From assembly GCA_900544655.1 (NCBI GenBank), contig UQWE01000032.1, forward strand, positions 1 to 10,999: a stretch of 10,999 nt of DNA, written 5' to 3'. The DNA is from an uncultured Coriobacteriaceae bacterium. GTDB taxonomy: Bacteria; Actinomycetota; Coriobacteriia; Coriobacteriales; Atopobiaceae. Of this stretch, positions 1-5,755 are shown piece by piece. The notes under the pieces are model-generated. The model had not been told where the DNA came from and did no database searches. It saw only the letters and a program-made list of their open reading frames with translations. Positions within the stretch are counted from its first letter, which is position 1; each line of letters begins with the position of its first letter. Both the position numbers and the translations under genes were made by a program.

Positions 1-1130
1 CGAAGATTGAAGGGGGGTTTCCAAGAAAAAACCCCCCAGCCGATACGGTAGCCCGCGATCATGTGGCTCTTCGAAAGGCCGGAGAAGGTCACGCACGGCA
101 GGTCCGGAGCAAGCGACGCGATGGAGATGTGCTCGACGCCGTCCATGCACAGACGGTCATAGATCTCGTCCGAGAAGATCATGAGCTGGTGACGGCGAGC
201 GACATCGACGATTTCCTCGAGCACCTCGCGTGAATAGACGGCGCCGGTGGGGTTGTTCGGGTTAATGATGACGATGGCCTTGGTGCGGCCCGTGACCTTG
301 GACTCCATGTCGGCGATGTCCGGCATCCACTCGGCCTGCTCGTCGCAGATATAGTGAACGGGATTGCCGCCAGCAAGCGTGGCGCAGGCGGTCCACAGTG
401 GATAGTCGGGGCTGGGGATGAGGACCTCGTCGCCGTCATCAAGCAGGGCGTGCATGGACAGTTGGATGAGCTCGGAAACGCCATTGCCGGTGTAGATGTG
501 CTCCATGTCCACGTTGGGCAGGTGCTTGAGCTGCGCATACTGCATGATCGCCTTGCGAGCGGAGAACAGGCCGCGCGAGTCAGAGTAGCCCTCGCACTCG
601 GTGAGCTGCTGACGCATGTCCTTCACGACCTCGTCGGGCGTGCGGAAGCCGAACGGCGCCGGGTTGCCGATGTTGAGCTTGAGAATTCGCTCACCCTCCG
701 CCTCCATGCGAGCCGCCTCGTCAACGACCGGGCCACGGACGTCATAGAGCACGTTGTCGAGCTTGTTGGACTTCTTGAACTGGCGCATGAGGATGCTCCC
801 TTTATTTGAAATCTGCTGGTCAGATGTAGCGTTCGAGGTATAGGCGGCCGCATGCCGCACGGTAGCTCGTGCAGTCGCCGCGTCAGAAGCGCCCGAGGGG
901 CCACCAACGGCAGAAGTGCCGTCGAGCCAAGCCGGGCTCACGCCGAGAAGGTCAGCGACAAGGGTAAGAGTGGCGAGGCGCGGAGTGACCTTACCGGAGA
1001 CATATTGGCTGACCTGGCTCTTTCCCAGCTTCGAGCCGCGCTCGTCAGCAAGGCGCACGAGGTCCGCCTGCTTGAGTCCGGCCACGTCCATCGCCTGCCT
1101 AAGGCGTTCCGAGAATTTCTCCCGACCCAT
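1..1130 (-). CDS. XRE-type HTH / class I-II aminotransferase fusion, 3' end beyond window
   Basis: One open frame starts at ATG 1128-1130 (GGAGG at 1134-1138) and runs off the left edge: 376 full codons seen. Residues about 5-70 form an XRE/Cro-like helix-turn-helix (KSQVSQYVSGKVTP, then LGVSPAWLDG). Residues about 72-114 are a Ser/Ala-rich linker. From M115 the sequence is a complete-looking start of a PLP aminotransferase of the alanine transaminase (AlaA/AlaT) type: LNIGNPAPFGF, the NPNNPTG motif at 290-296, PLP-binding D321 and Y324, and the Schiff-base lysine K354 in LSKSHMIAGYRIGW. I know this architecture as 'bifunctional HTH-domain containing protein/aminotransferase'. The likely reaction is amino transfer between alanine (or a similar amino acid) and 2-oxoglutarate in the cytoplasm, with the HTH probably controlling its own promoter; that role is inferred. 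After GW (residues 364-365) the sequence no longer resembles the family (see positions 1-37). Confidence 0.9.
   Translation of the reverse strand, partial: MGREKFSERLRQAMDVAGLKQADLVRLADERGSKLGKSQVSQYVSGKVTPRLATLTLVADLLGVSPAWLDGTSAVGGPSGASDAATARATVRHAAAYTSNATSDQQISNKGSILMRQFKKSNKLDNVLYDVRGPVVDEAARMEAEGERILKLNIGNPAPFGFRTPDEVVKDMRQQLTECEGYSDSRGLFSARKAIMQYAQLKHLPNVDMEHIYTGNGVSELIQLSMHALLDDGDEVLIPSPDYPLWTACATLAGGNPVHYICDEQAEWMPDIADMESKVTGRTKAIVIINPNNPTGAVYSREVLEEIVDVARRHQLMIFSDEIYDRLCMDGVEHISIASLAPDLPCVTFSGLSKSHMIAGYRIGWGVFSWKPPFNL
12..37. repeat. Perfect inverted repeat at the left window edge, inside the aminotransferase frame
   Basis: GGGGGGTTT (12-20) is exactly complementary to AAACCCCCC (29-37) with an 8-nt loop. 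It lies where the aminotransferase should continue with a conserved stretch (usually a hydrophobic segment after RxGW). Instead the frame reads GVFSWKPPF, which I do not recognise from the family. Either a contig-end artefact or a real local disruption. Confidence 0.6.
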
Positions 1131-1145
1131 GATCCTCCAAGCCTC

Positions 1146-1216
1146 CTTGCCGCCAGACCTTGCTCCCGGGCCTCGGCTTGCCGCCGAGCCTTGCGCCCAG
1201 ACCTCAGCTTGCCGCG
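1146..1216. repeat. 31-bp imperfect tandem repeat in the leader of the fusion gene
   Basis: CTTGCCGCC/G recurs at 1146, 1177 and 1208, exactly 31 bp apart. The first two units (1146-1176 and 1177-1207) match at roughly three quarters of positions; the third is only partly conserved. The repeats lie between the putative promoter/operator region and the start codon at 1130, so they would be transcribed as the 5' untranslated leader, and one unit ends next to the ribosome binding site. Confidence 0.7.
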
Positions 1217-1241
1217 GGCCTAACCTGCTTTCGAACGCATA

Positions 1242-1280
1242 AGTTCAATTTTGTATTCGCTATAGCACTGAAATTGAACT
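1242..1280. promoter_or_regulatory. Dyad operator candidate, copy 1
   Basis: AGTTCAATTT (1242-1251) and its exact reverse complement AAATTGAACT (1271-1280) flank a 19-bp spacer. The minus-strand spacer contains TGCTATAGC, which has the form of an extended -10 box (TGnTATAnn). The site is 110-150 bp upstream of the HTH-aminotransferase start and is one of two tandem copies. It is likely a binding site for the HTH domain encoded just downstream; binding is inferred, not shown. Confidence 0.6.
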
Positions 1281-1292
1281 ATGTGCATCATT

Positions 1293-1332
1293 AGTTCAAT
1301 TTTTCGGTAATACTAGCACATTGAATTGAACT
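1293..1332. promoter_or_regulatory. Dyad operator candidate, copy 2
   Basis: AGTTCAATTT (1293-1302) and GAATTGAACT (1323-1332) flank a 20-bp spacer; one base of the ten departs from a perfect inverted repeat. The minus-strand spacer contains TGCTAGTAT, again an extended -10-like string at the same relative place as in copy 1. The two dyads start 51 bp apart, close to five helical turns, so dimers bound at both could lie on the same DNA face. Confidence 0.6.
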
Positions 1333-1536
1333 TCCTTCTCCCATTCCGCATGCGCACGGACTTTCGGCAGTCATGCTTGCCTCGACGGGAGCATCGCGCT
1401 AGCCAGGCCCACGCGGAGAGCCCCCGCGCGCGACCACCTCACGCCCACGCGCGGCCAGCACCAAGGCCACCTCACGACAGCGCAAATGGTTCCAGACGCT
1501 CCGCGTCGCCTCGGGCCACGCCCGCCAAACAGAAAA
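1333..1536. other. Intergenic spacer without recognised gene
   Basis: About 200 bp of GC-rich DNA between the dyad operators and the terminator of the deformylase-like gene. The only structure I see is the string CCACCTCACG twice (near 1434 and 1469). Open frames here have no ribosome binding site and no recognisable product. Confidence 0.5.
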
Positions 1537-1561
1537 GGGACGGCCCCAAAGGAACCGTCCC
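1537..1561 (-). terminator. Rho-independent terminator of the deformylase-like gene
   Basis: GGGACGG (1537-1543) pairs with CCGTCCC (1555-1561). On the minus strand the hairpin is followed by TTTTCTGTTT. It lies about 50 bp after the stop codon at 1613. Confidence 0.8.
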
Positions 1562-1612
1562 CTCATCATCATCTGCGCGATCAGCGCGCCCGATGCCAGA
1601 CCTACCTACCAG

Positions 1613-2029
1613 CTAGACCAGCTTGCCAGCACAGTGGTCAACGCCATGCTGGACGACCTCGGCGACCCAGCCGGTGAGCTTGCGCGTGCGGGACTCGAAC
1701 TTGCCGTCGACCAGGGCATCAAACTGGACGCGAATCAGCTGGAAACGCTGGACCATAGTCTCGCGATCGAGCGAGAGACAGCCCTCGCTGACCTTGTACG
1801 GCACCATCGTGGCAACAATCTTGGGGTTATACATAACCTGCGGACCATGGGCACCAAGGAAGGCGATGATTGCCTTGGTCGAGCCAATCTGGTTGGCGGC
1901 GAGACCAGCGCAATCCTCATTGGCAGCCATGGTATCAAGCAGGTCCTGGGCAACACTCGCGTCCTCGGGAGTGGCGGGCTCCGCCGGCTTGGAGAGGAAC
2001 TCCTCGTCCTTCACGATGTCCTTAATCAT
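1613..2029 (-). CDS. Peptide-deformylase-like protein lacking the catalytic glutamate
   Basis: The product has 138 residues. The start ATG 2027-2029 is chosen because AAAGGGAA sits just upstream and homologous N-termini begin MIKDIVKD; an upstream in-frame Met (MKGNH) has no better site. Deformylase motif 1 appears as CAGLAANQIG (Q47), motif 2 as SEGCLSLD (metal ligand C84) and motif 3 as QHGVDHC (H128, H132). In active deformylases motif 3 is HExxH, whose Glu is the general base; here that residue is Gly129 (codon GGC, two base changes from either Glu codon, so not a single sequencing error). The protein belongs to the short deformylase-like group found in Firmicutes and Coriobacteria. Metal binding looks intact but normal removal of N-formyl groups is doubtful; a standard def gene would be expected elsewhere. 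It is followed by its own terminator, so it is probably monocistronic. Confidence 0.85.
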   Translation of the reverse strand: MIKDIVKDEEFLSKPAEPATPEDASVAQDLLDTMAANEDCAGLAANQIGSTKAIIAFLGAHGPQVMYNPKIVATMVPYKVSEGCLSLDRETMVQRFQLIRVQFDALVDGKFESRTRKLTGWVAEVVQHGVDHCAGKLV

Positions 2030-2220
2030 GTGGTTCCCTTTCATCGAAGCGCGTGGCCCGTCCCCGCGGGCAAGCGCGGCCTTTTCATCCTCACGATGAT
2101 ACGGGATTACCCGCCCGTGCGGCAGCGGCAGCATCTCCCTTCATCCCACGCGCACTAGGTGCGATCGCTCCAGCGCCCTTGGACGCGGCGAAGCAGGCAG
2201 CCGCCTCAGGCGCGGCCCCG

Positions 2221-2288
2221 CGGGAGGTCCAATTCTTCGCAAACAGCACGTCCTCGGGAGGCCCAATTCTTCGCGAACAGCACGTCTA
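2221..2288. repeat. 34-bp tandem duplication next to a stop codon
   Basis: Two direct copies start at 2221 and 2255 (CGGGAGGTCC / CGGGAGGCCC, then AATTCTTCGC and AACAGCACGTC in both). They differ at only a few positions. The second copy overlaps the TAG of the gene ending at 2286, the first is outside the gene. The rest of the 256-bp gap (2030-2285) holds a possible -10 box (TATCAT on the minus strand near 2100) but no gene I can support. Confidence 0.8.
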
Positions 2289-2939
2289 TCCCAGGCGCAC
2301 CAGGTTCAAGCTGTCGAAATACGCCCCGTCAATCCCAATGGTCTCTCGCAGAAGATCGAGGTAAAAGCTACCCGTGACGCAGTCGATGTCCGTCGGCCTC
2401 TCCCTGAGGCTCGGGTCCGCATCCGGCGCGCGGTCATAGAACTTCACACCCCCAACTGAGATCCATGAGCCGTTCACCAGCGCAATCCGAGTCCCCAGAA
2501 GCCCCCTCTTCCATCTATGACGCGTTACCGCATCCGGGCAGCACAGCTCGAGCTCATCTCCCGTATTCACATCTCGCACGCGAACCGTTCCCTCCCTCGG
2601 GTTCTTCTCACCCAAAGCAAACTGGGAGAAGCGCTGCGTTCGCGCCACTTGCTCGATGCGTCCCGATCGACTTTCCGGCACCATGCCTGTCGGCATCCTT
2701 GCGTAGAGCTCTATAGGCGTATGTTGGCCGTCAATGGGATACTCGAACAGCAGCCACTCCGTATAGGCGAGACTCGTCTGCTCGAGAAGCGGCTCCGGCG
2801 GGCTCTCCAGATACTCCGCCGCGGGCATCACGAGGTACTCGAACAAGAGTCGTGAGGTCTCGAAATACGGGGCGTCCCTATCCGCCCAACGCTCAAACAC
2901 ATCTGCGACGTCCTCCTGGACCAGATCATACGTGTTCAT
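2286..2939 (-). CDS. Conserved-looking protein of unknown function, 217 residues
   Basis: ATG 2937-2939 is preceded by AGGGAGGAAT, a good ribosome binding site, which sets the start; longer in-frame starts lack one. The protein is soluble-looking, with no signal peptide or membrane segment. The N-terminal 45 residues are acidic and aromatic (VFERWADRDAPYFETSR). A middle section reads YTEWLLFEYPIDG, followed by TPIELY and a pattern resembling 'QVARTQRFSQFAL ... VRVRDVNTGDELEL', then a beta-rich end (GTRIALVNGSWISVGG). From memory this order (WLLFDY-like box, then TPLE, then a 'DLLTGE'-like box) recalls uncharacterised proteins sometimes joined to SEC-C zinc motifs; no SEC-C cysteines are present here. 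I do not assign a function. It is separated from both neighbours by long gaps, so it is probably transcribed alone. Confidence 0.75.
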   Translation of the reverse strand: MNTYDLVQEDVADVFERWADRDAPYFETSRLLFEYLVMPAAEYLESPPEPLLEQTSLAYTEWLLFEYPIDGQHTPIELYARMPTGMVPESRSGRIEQVARTQRFSQFALGEKNPREGTVRVRDVNTGDELELCCPDAVTRHRWKRGLLGTRIALVNGSWISVGGVKFYDRAPDADPSLRERPTDIDCVTGSFYLDLLRETIGIDGAYFDSLNLVRLG

Positions 2940-2963
2940 ATTCCTCCCTTCGAATGAAGCGGA

Positions 2964-2993
2964 GGGCGTGCGCGCCACCATGAACGCACGCCC
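2964..2993 (-). promoter_or_regulatory. Stable leader hairpin upstream of the unknown gene
   Basis: GGGCGTGCG (2964-2972) pairs perfectly with CGCACGCCC (2985-2993), loop 12 nt. In the minus-strand transcript it would sit 25-55 nt before the start codon at 2939, just ahead of the ribosome binding site. There is no T-run after it, so it is more likely a structured leader than a terminator. Confidence 0.5.
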
Positions 2994-3279
2994 CCCGCTC
3001 ATCCCGAGAGTACGGGGAAGAGGAGGGCTCGAAGGCCTCCGTGCCAAGAAAGTCCCATGCACTCAAACCCGCATCAAACACGTTCCAAACCGGAAAACGC
3101 AAAAACATGCCAAAATGCGTCAAACAAACGCCAACACCGCAGGTACAAGCCTCGCGTCTCGTGTTGAAAACTCTCAAGCACTCGCGGAAAAAGTTGACCG
3201 CGCAGAGCAAAATGAGCTGCGGAACGCCATGCAAAGAGCCGCTCGCTCGCGGCGCAAGGTAGAAGCTCGCATCCGATAC
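2994..3279. other. Intergenic region with lower G+C, no gene recognised
   Basis: About 290 bp between the leader hairpin and the amidohydrolase terminator. It is T-rich on the minus strand and should hold the promoter of the 217-residue gene; TTGACG-like strings occur but no convincing -35/-10 pair. A plus-strand open frame (2932-3345) crosses it but has unbiased third positions and overlaps the terminator. Confidence 0.5.
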
Positions 3280-3306
3280 AAAAAAGCGGCCCGCACTCGA
3301 CGGGCC
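3280..3306 (-). terminator. Rho-independent terminator of the amidohydrolase gene
   Basis: On the minus strand GGCCCG (3301-3306) and CGGGCC (3288-3293) form a stem with a 7-nt loop, followed by GCTTTTTT. It is 44 bp past the stop at 3350. A second GC-rich hairpin (CCCGC/GCGGG, about 3317-3335) lies between the two. Confidence 0.9.
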
Positions 3307-3349
3307 ACCCCATCAACCCGCGGCTACGCTGCGGGCAATCGATGAGAAC

Positions 3350-4684
3350 CTAGCGATCAACAGGCTGGTCGAGAATCCAGTCAAGTTCCCGATCAAGCTC
3401 GGCGATGTGCTTGACCTTGAGCTTATCCGCAAGCCTGCCGCGAGCCATCACGTGCAACGGGGCGCGCAGAGCCGAAAGGTCGACGAGCGGGTCACCTGCA
3501 ACGACGAGAAGATCAGCGTCCTTGCCCACCTCGACGGTGCCCGTCACGTCGCCAAGACCCAAAAGCCCGGCATTGACCTGCGTTGCCGTGTGAAGCGCGA
3601 AGGCATTGGAGACGCCGGCATACTTGGCGAAGTAGGCAACCTCGCGCCACATATCGTACTGCGTGACGTATGGGCAGCTCGAATCCGTGCCAAGGCCAAC
3701 GGGAATGCCGGCCTCCAGCGCCTCGCGAGCGCTGTTGATGATGCCGTTACAAACGATGTCGCCGTTGACCTTCTGCACTTCCGTCGAGTGCGTCTTCTCA
3801 GGTGCAAGCAGAACAAAGGGCAGTGCCGGCGAGATCGTGCAAGTGACAGACGCCGGGCGACCCGCCAGCTGCGTCCCGGCAGCCCCCTTATAGAGCTCGC
3901 GAATTTCATCATCCATCTCGGCGCCATGCTCGATGGTGTCAACGCCGGCGGCAAGAGCCACACGTACGCCCTCGCTGCTCTCGACGTGTGCCATGACGGG
4001 AAGGCCCAGCTCGTGAGCCGCCTTGCAACTCGCCACCGCGATCTCGGGAGACATGCGCAGCACGCCGGGCTCACCCGGTTCGGTGGCGTCAAATACGCCA
4101 CCCGTCACGAAGAGCTTGATTACGTCGGCGCCATGCGCGGCGATGTCATGCACCTGCCGGGCAGCCTGCTCGGGAGTATCCGCCACCATGGCGAAGAGGC
4201 CAGCGCCGTGGCCGCCCGGAACAGTAACGCCCGTACCGGGAGCGACGATGCGAGGGCCAACGTAGCGACCAGCCTCGATAGCGTCGCGAACGGCGATGTC
4301 TGCAAAGAGCGGGTCTCCGGCGCCACGCACCGTGGTGACGCCGCTGGCAAGCTGCTGCTGCGCAGAGCCCTTGATGATGCGGCGCAAGATCGCGCGCCCC
4401 ACCGGATTGTCCAGCTTCGACATCAGACTGCCGGCATCTCCCGAGCTCACGGGCTTACCAGAGCCGCAAAAATGCACATGCATGTTGATGAGACCAGGCA
4501 ACAAAAACGCACCATCGAGATTAATCGTTTTCGCACCCTCGGCAACACGAGCCACGGCGGACGGCTCGATGCGGGCGATTTTGCCACCCTCGACCGTTAC
4601 CGCCATACCACGCTGCGGCTCCATATGCTCGGTGCCATCGAGAACCGTCGCATTCAGGAATACCGTTACGTCGGATTTAGCCAT
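3350..4684 (-). CDS. Metal-dependent amidohydrolase family protein
   Basis: The product has 444 residues. ATG 4682-4684 is preceded by GGGGAG. It has the full metal-site set of the amidohydrolase superfamily with a binuclear centre: HxH at H69/H71 (LPGLINMHVHF), the lysine K190 that would be carboxylated (ADVIKLFVTGG), H233 (MAHVESS), H253 (TIEHGAEMDD) and D334 (GLGTDSS). N- and C-terminal strands form the usual flanking beta-sandwich (DVTVFLNATVLDG; VEVGKDADLLVVAGDPL). The closest group I recognise is the imidazolonepropionase/Xaa-Pro dipeptidase-like branch of cyclic amidases and peptidases; the substrate cannot be read from sequence. No signal peptide, so cytoplasmic. It stands alone between a terminator on each side. 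A TACAT/ATGTA dyad at 4720-4732, 36 bp before the start, may mark its control region. Confidence 0.9.
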   Translation of the reverse strand: MAKSDVTVFLNATVLDGTEHMEPQRGMAVTVEGGKIARIEPSAVARVAEGAKTINLDGAFLLPGLINMHVHFCGSGKPVSSGDAGSLMSKLDNPVGRAILRRIIKGSAQQQLASGVTTVRGAGDPLFADIAVRDAIEAGRYVGPRIVAPGTGVTVPGGHGAGLFAMVADTPEQAARQVHDIAAHGADVIKLFVTGGVFDATEPGEPGVLRMSPEIAVASCKAAHELGLPVMAHVESSEGVRVALAAGVDTIEHGAEMDDEIRELYKGAAGTQLAGRPASVTCTISPALPFVLLAPEKTHSTEVQKVNGDIVCNGIINSAREALEAGIPVGLGTDSSCPYVTQYDMWREVAYFAKYAGVSNAFALHTATQVNAGLLGLGDVTGTVEVGKDADLLVVAGDPLVDLSALRAPLHVMARGRLADKLKVKHIAELDRELDWILDQPVDR

Positions 4685-4793
4685 TAGCTCCCCTTCTCCC
4701 GCTTCCGTGAAGACAAGCCTACATGTTATGTAAAGGGCGCGCGCCGCCCACTCGACAGGAGGCCGCGCGCCCCACGCGAACGGAAGGCCAGCA

Positions 4794-4825
4794 AACCTGA
4801 AAAGGGACAGTCCCCTTTTCAGGTT
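4794..4825 (-). terminator. Long A/T-flanked hairpin ending the rsmJ operon
   Basis: AACCTGAAAAGGG (4794-4806) pairs perfectly with CCCTTTTCAGGTT (4813-4825), loop 6 nt. The A/T ends make it able to work in both directions; on the minus strand it lies 75 bp after the rsmJ stop. A short GGGG/CCCC hairpin (about 4862-4873) precedes it. Confidence 0.75.
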
Positions 4826-4827
4826 TT

Positions 4828-4913
4828 CGCGCTATGCCGGCACGACAGCAAAGGTGACAAAGGGGTTGCCCCCTCCCTTGCGGGTTTCACGGACGCGCGC
4901 TATACCGGCACGA
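4828..4913. repeat. Duplicated 3' end of the rsmJ gene
   Basis: CGCGCTATGCCGGCACGA (4828-4845) recurs as CGCGCTATACCGGCACGA (4896-4913), one mismatch in 18. The second copy contains the rsmJ stop codon and last codons; the first is 68 bp further downstream in the untranslated region, next to the terminator. Confidence 0.75.
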
Positions 4914-5607
4914 TGACGTCATACCTAACCGCCTTGCCGGAGATGCTGTGGCTCGGACGAACCCCAGCCAGCACCGGCGCCTTAATCGGCCGCTTGACGA
5001 CGATCTTTCGCGGGCGCGCGGCCAACGCCGCGCCCATGAGGGAAGCCTCGTCCGCACAGGGAGACTCAAGCCGATGCAAGAGCTGGAACTTCTTCTTCAC
5101 CGCGGCACTCTTCGTGCGCGCCGGAAACATCGGGTCGAGATAGACCACGTCGGGCGCCTCCACAAGCGATGGGAGGATCTCGACAGAATCGCCCTCAACG
5201 AGGCTCATGCGCCCCACGATGCCCGACAACTCGAGATCATCCGCCGCGCGCCTAAGCCCATCGGCAAGGAGCGCGGCGATGATGGGGTCACCCTCGCACA
5301 TCGTCACGGAAAAGCCGGCAGCAGCGAGCAGCATCGAATCCTCGCCCAGGCCCGCCGTCGCATCAAAGACGCGAATCTCCTCAACGCCGCGCACGCGCAC
5401 GGCCTTTACGAGAAGTTCGCGACCAAGGCGGTCGGGGCGCAGGCGCGGAAGCATCTCGCGAAAGTCCTCCGCGAGCTCCATCCCGTCCGCCATAAGCGTG
5501 AGCCGCCCGCCGACGCGGCGAAGCTCAACCCCCTCGGGAAGCGTCAAGCCCGCCTCGCCCGGCGCCGCGGCGCCCGCCATCTCATTCATCACGGTGTCCA
5601 CGCTCAC
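4900..5607 (-). CDS. rsmJ: RsmJ-type 16S rRNA (guanine-1516-N2) methyltransferase
   Basis: The product has 235 residues. It is a class I SAM-dependent methyltransferase with the RsmJ (DUF548) signatures in order: FDATAGLGEDSMLLAAAG at about 81-98 (SAM-binding loop), CEGDP at 104-108, VVYLDPMFPARTKSAAVKKK at about 154-173 (the DPMFP catalytic motif and basic tail), and KRPIKAPVLAGVRPSHSISG at about 205-224, followed by the RYDVIV end. RsmJ methylates N2 of G1516 in 16S rRNA in the small subunit. The start used is GTG 5605-5607, overlapping the stop of the preceding small frame as GTGA, with only a weak upstream GGA; ATG 5589-5591 and ATG 5577-5579 are alternatives. RsmJ is best known from gammaproteobacteria, so its presence in an actinobacterial setting is worth noting. 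It is the last gene of the operon before the 4794-4825 hairpin. Confidence 0.85.
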   Translation of the reverse strand: MSVDTVMNEMAGAAAPGEAGLTLPEGVELRRVGGRLTLMADGMELAEDFREMLPRLRPDRLGRELLVKAVRVRGVEEIRVFDATAGLGEDSMLLAAAGFSVTMCEGDPIIAALLADGLRRAADDLELSGIVGRMSLVEGDSVEILPSLVEAPDVVYLDPMFPARTKSAAVKKKFQLLHRLESPCADEASLMGAALAARPRKIVVKRPIKAPVLAGVRPSHSISGKAVRYDVIVPV

Positions 5608-5742
5608 TGTCGTCCAAAATAGTCGAGGTCAGAAATGAAGTAGGTGCGAATATACCCCTTCGTCGAAACGACGACGAGCTCACCTGTCTCCTCAAGATAG
5701 TAGATATCGTCACCGTCCGCCTTCGCCTCGAGGGGCGCTCAT
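5604..5742 (-). pseudogene. Frameshifted small gene between the bile salt hydrolase and rsmJ
   Basis: ATG 5740-5742 lies 13 bp after the stop of the hydrolase gene, behind GGTGGA, but its frame closes after ten codons (TGA 5710-5712). A second frame, with no usable start codon of its own, runs from 5738 to TGA 5604-5606 and encodes protein-like sequence (DGDDIYYLEETGELVVVS, then KGYIRTYFISDLDYFGRQ). The two frames join if one base is removed from the GGGG run at 5732-5735 (CCCC on the coding strand): the result is a 45-residue product beginning MSALEAKADG and ending by a 4-nt overlap with rsmJ. From memory the tail pattern (DxxYY...VVxxxGxIRTYF...DYF) recalls ends of toxin-like or phage nucleases of the BECR type, but this is weak and I assign no function. 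Either a recently broken gene or a base-call error. Confidence 0.55.
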
Positions 5743-5755
5743 TCCACCGACGCGC

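Noticed and set aside
1684..1700. String GCGGGACTCGAAC resembling a tRNA T-arm complement
   Set aside because: It encodes conserved deformylase-like sequence (KFESRTRKL) and no cloverleaf can be drawn around it.
2027..2134. N-terminal extension of the deformylase-like protein to an ATG at 2134
   Set aside because: The extra 35 residues are unlike the family and the ATG at 2029 has a good ribosome binding site.
2932..3345. Plus-strand open frame of 137 codons with a basic helical-looking product
   Set aside because: It covers the start of the 217-residue gene, its leader hairpin and the amidohydrolase terminator, has no ribosome binding site, and its third codon positions are not GC-rich like the real genes.
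3407..4687. Plus-strand open frame of 426 codons opposite the amidohydrolase
   Set aside because: The minus strand encodes a complete amidohydrolase with every metal ligand in order; the long antisense frame is a by-product of high G+C codon use.
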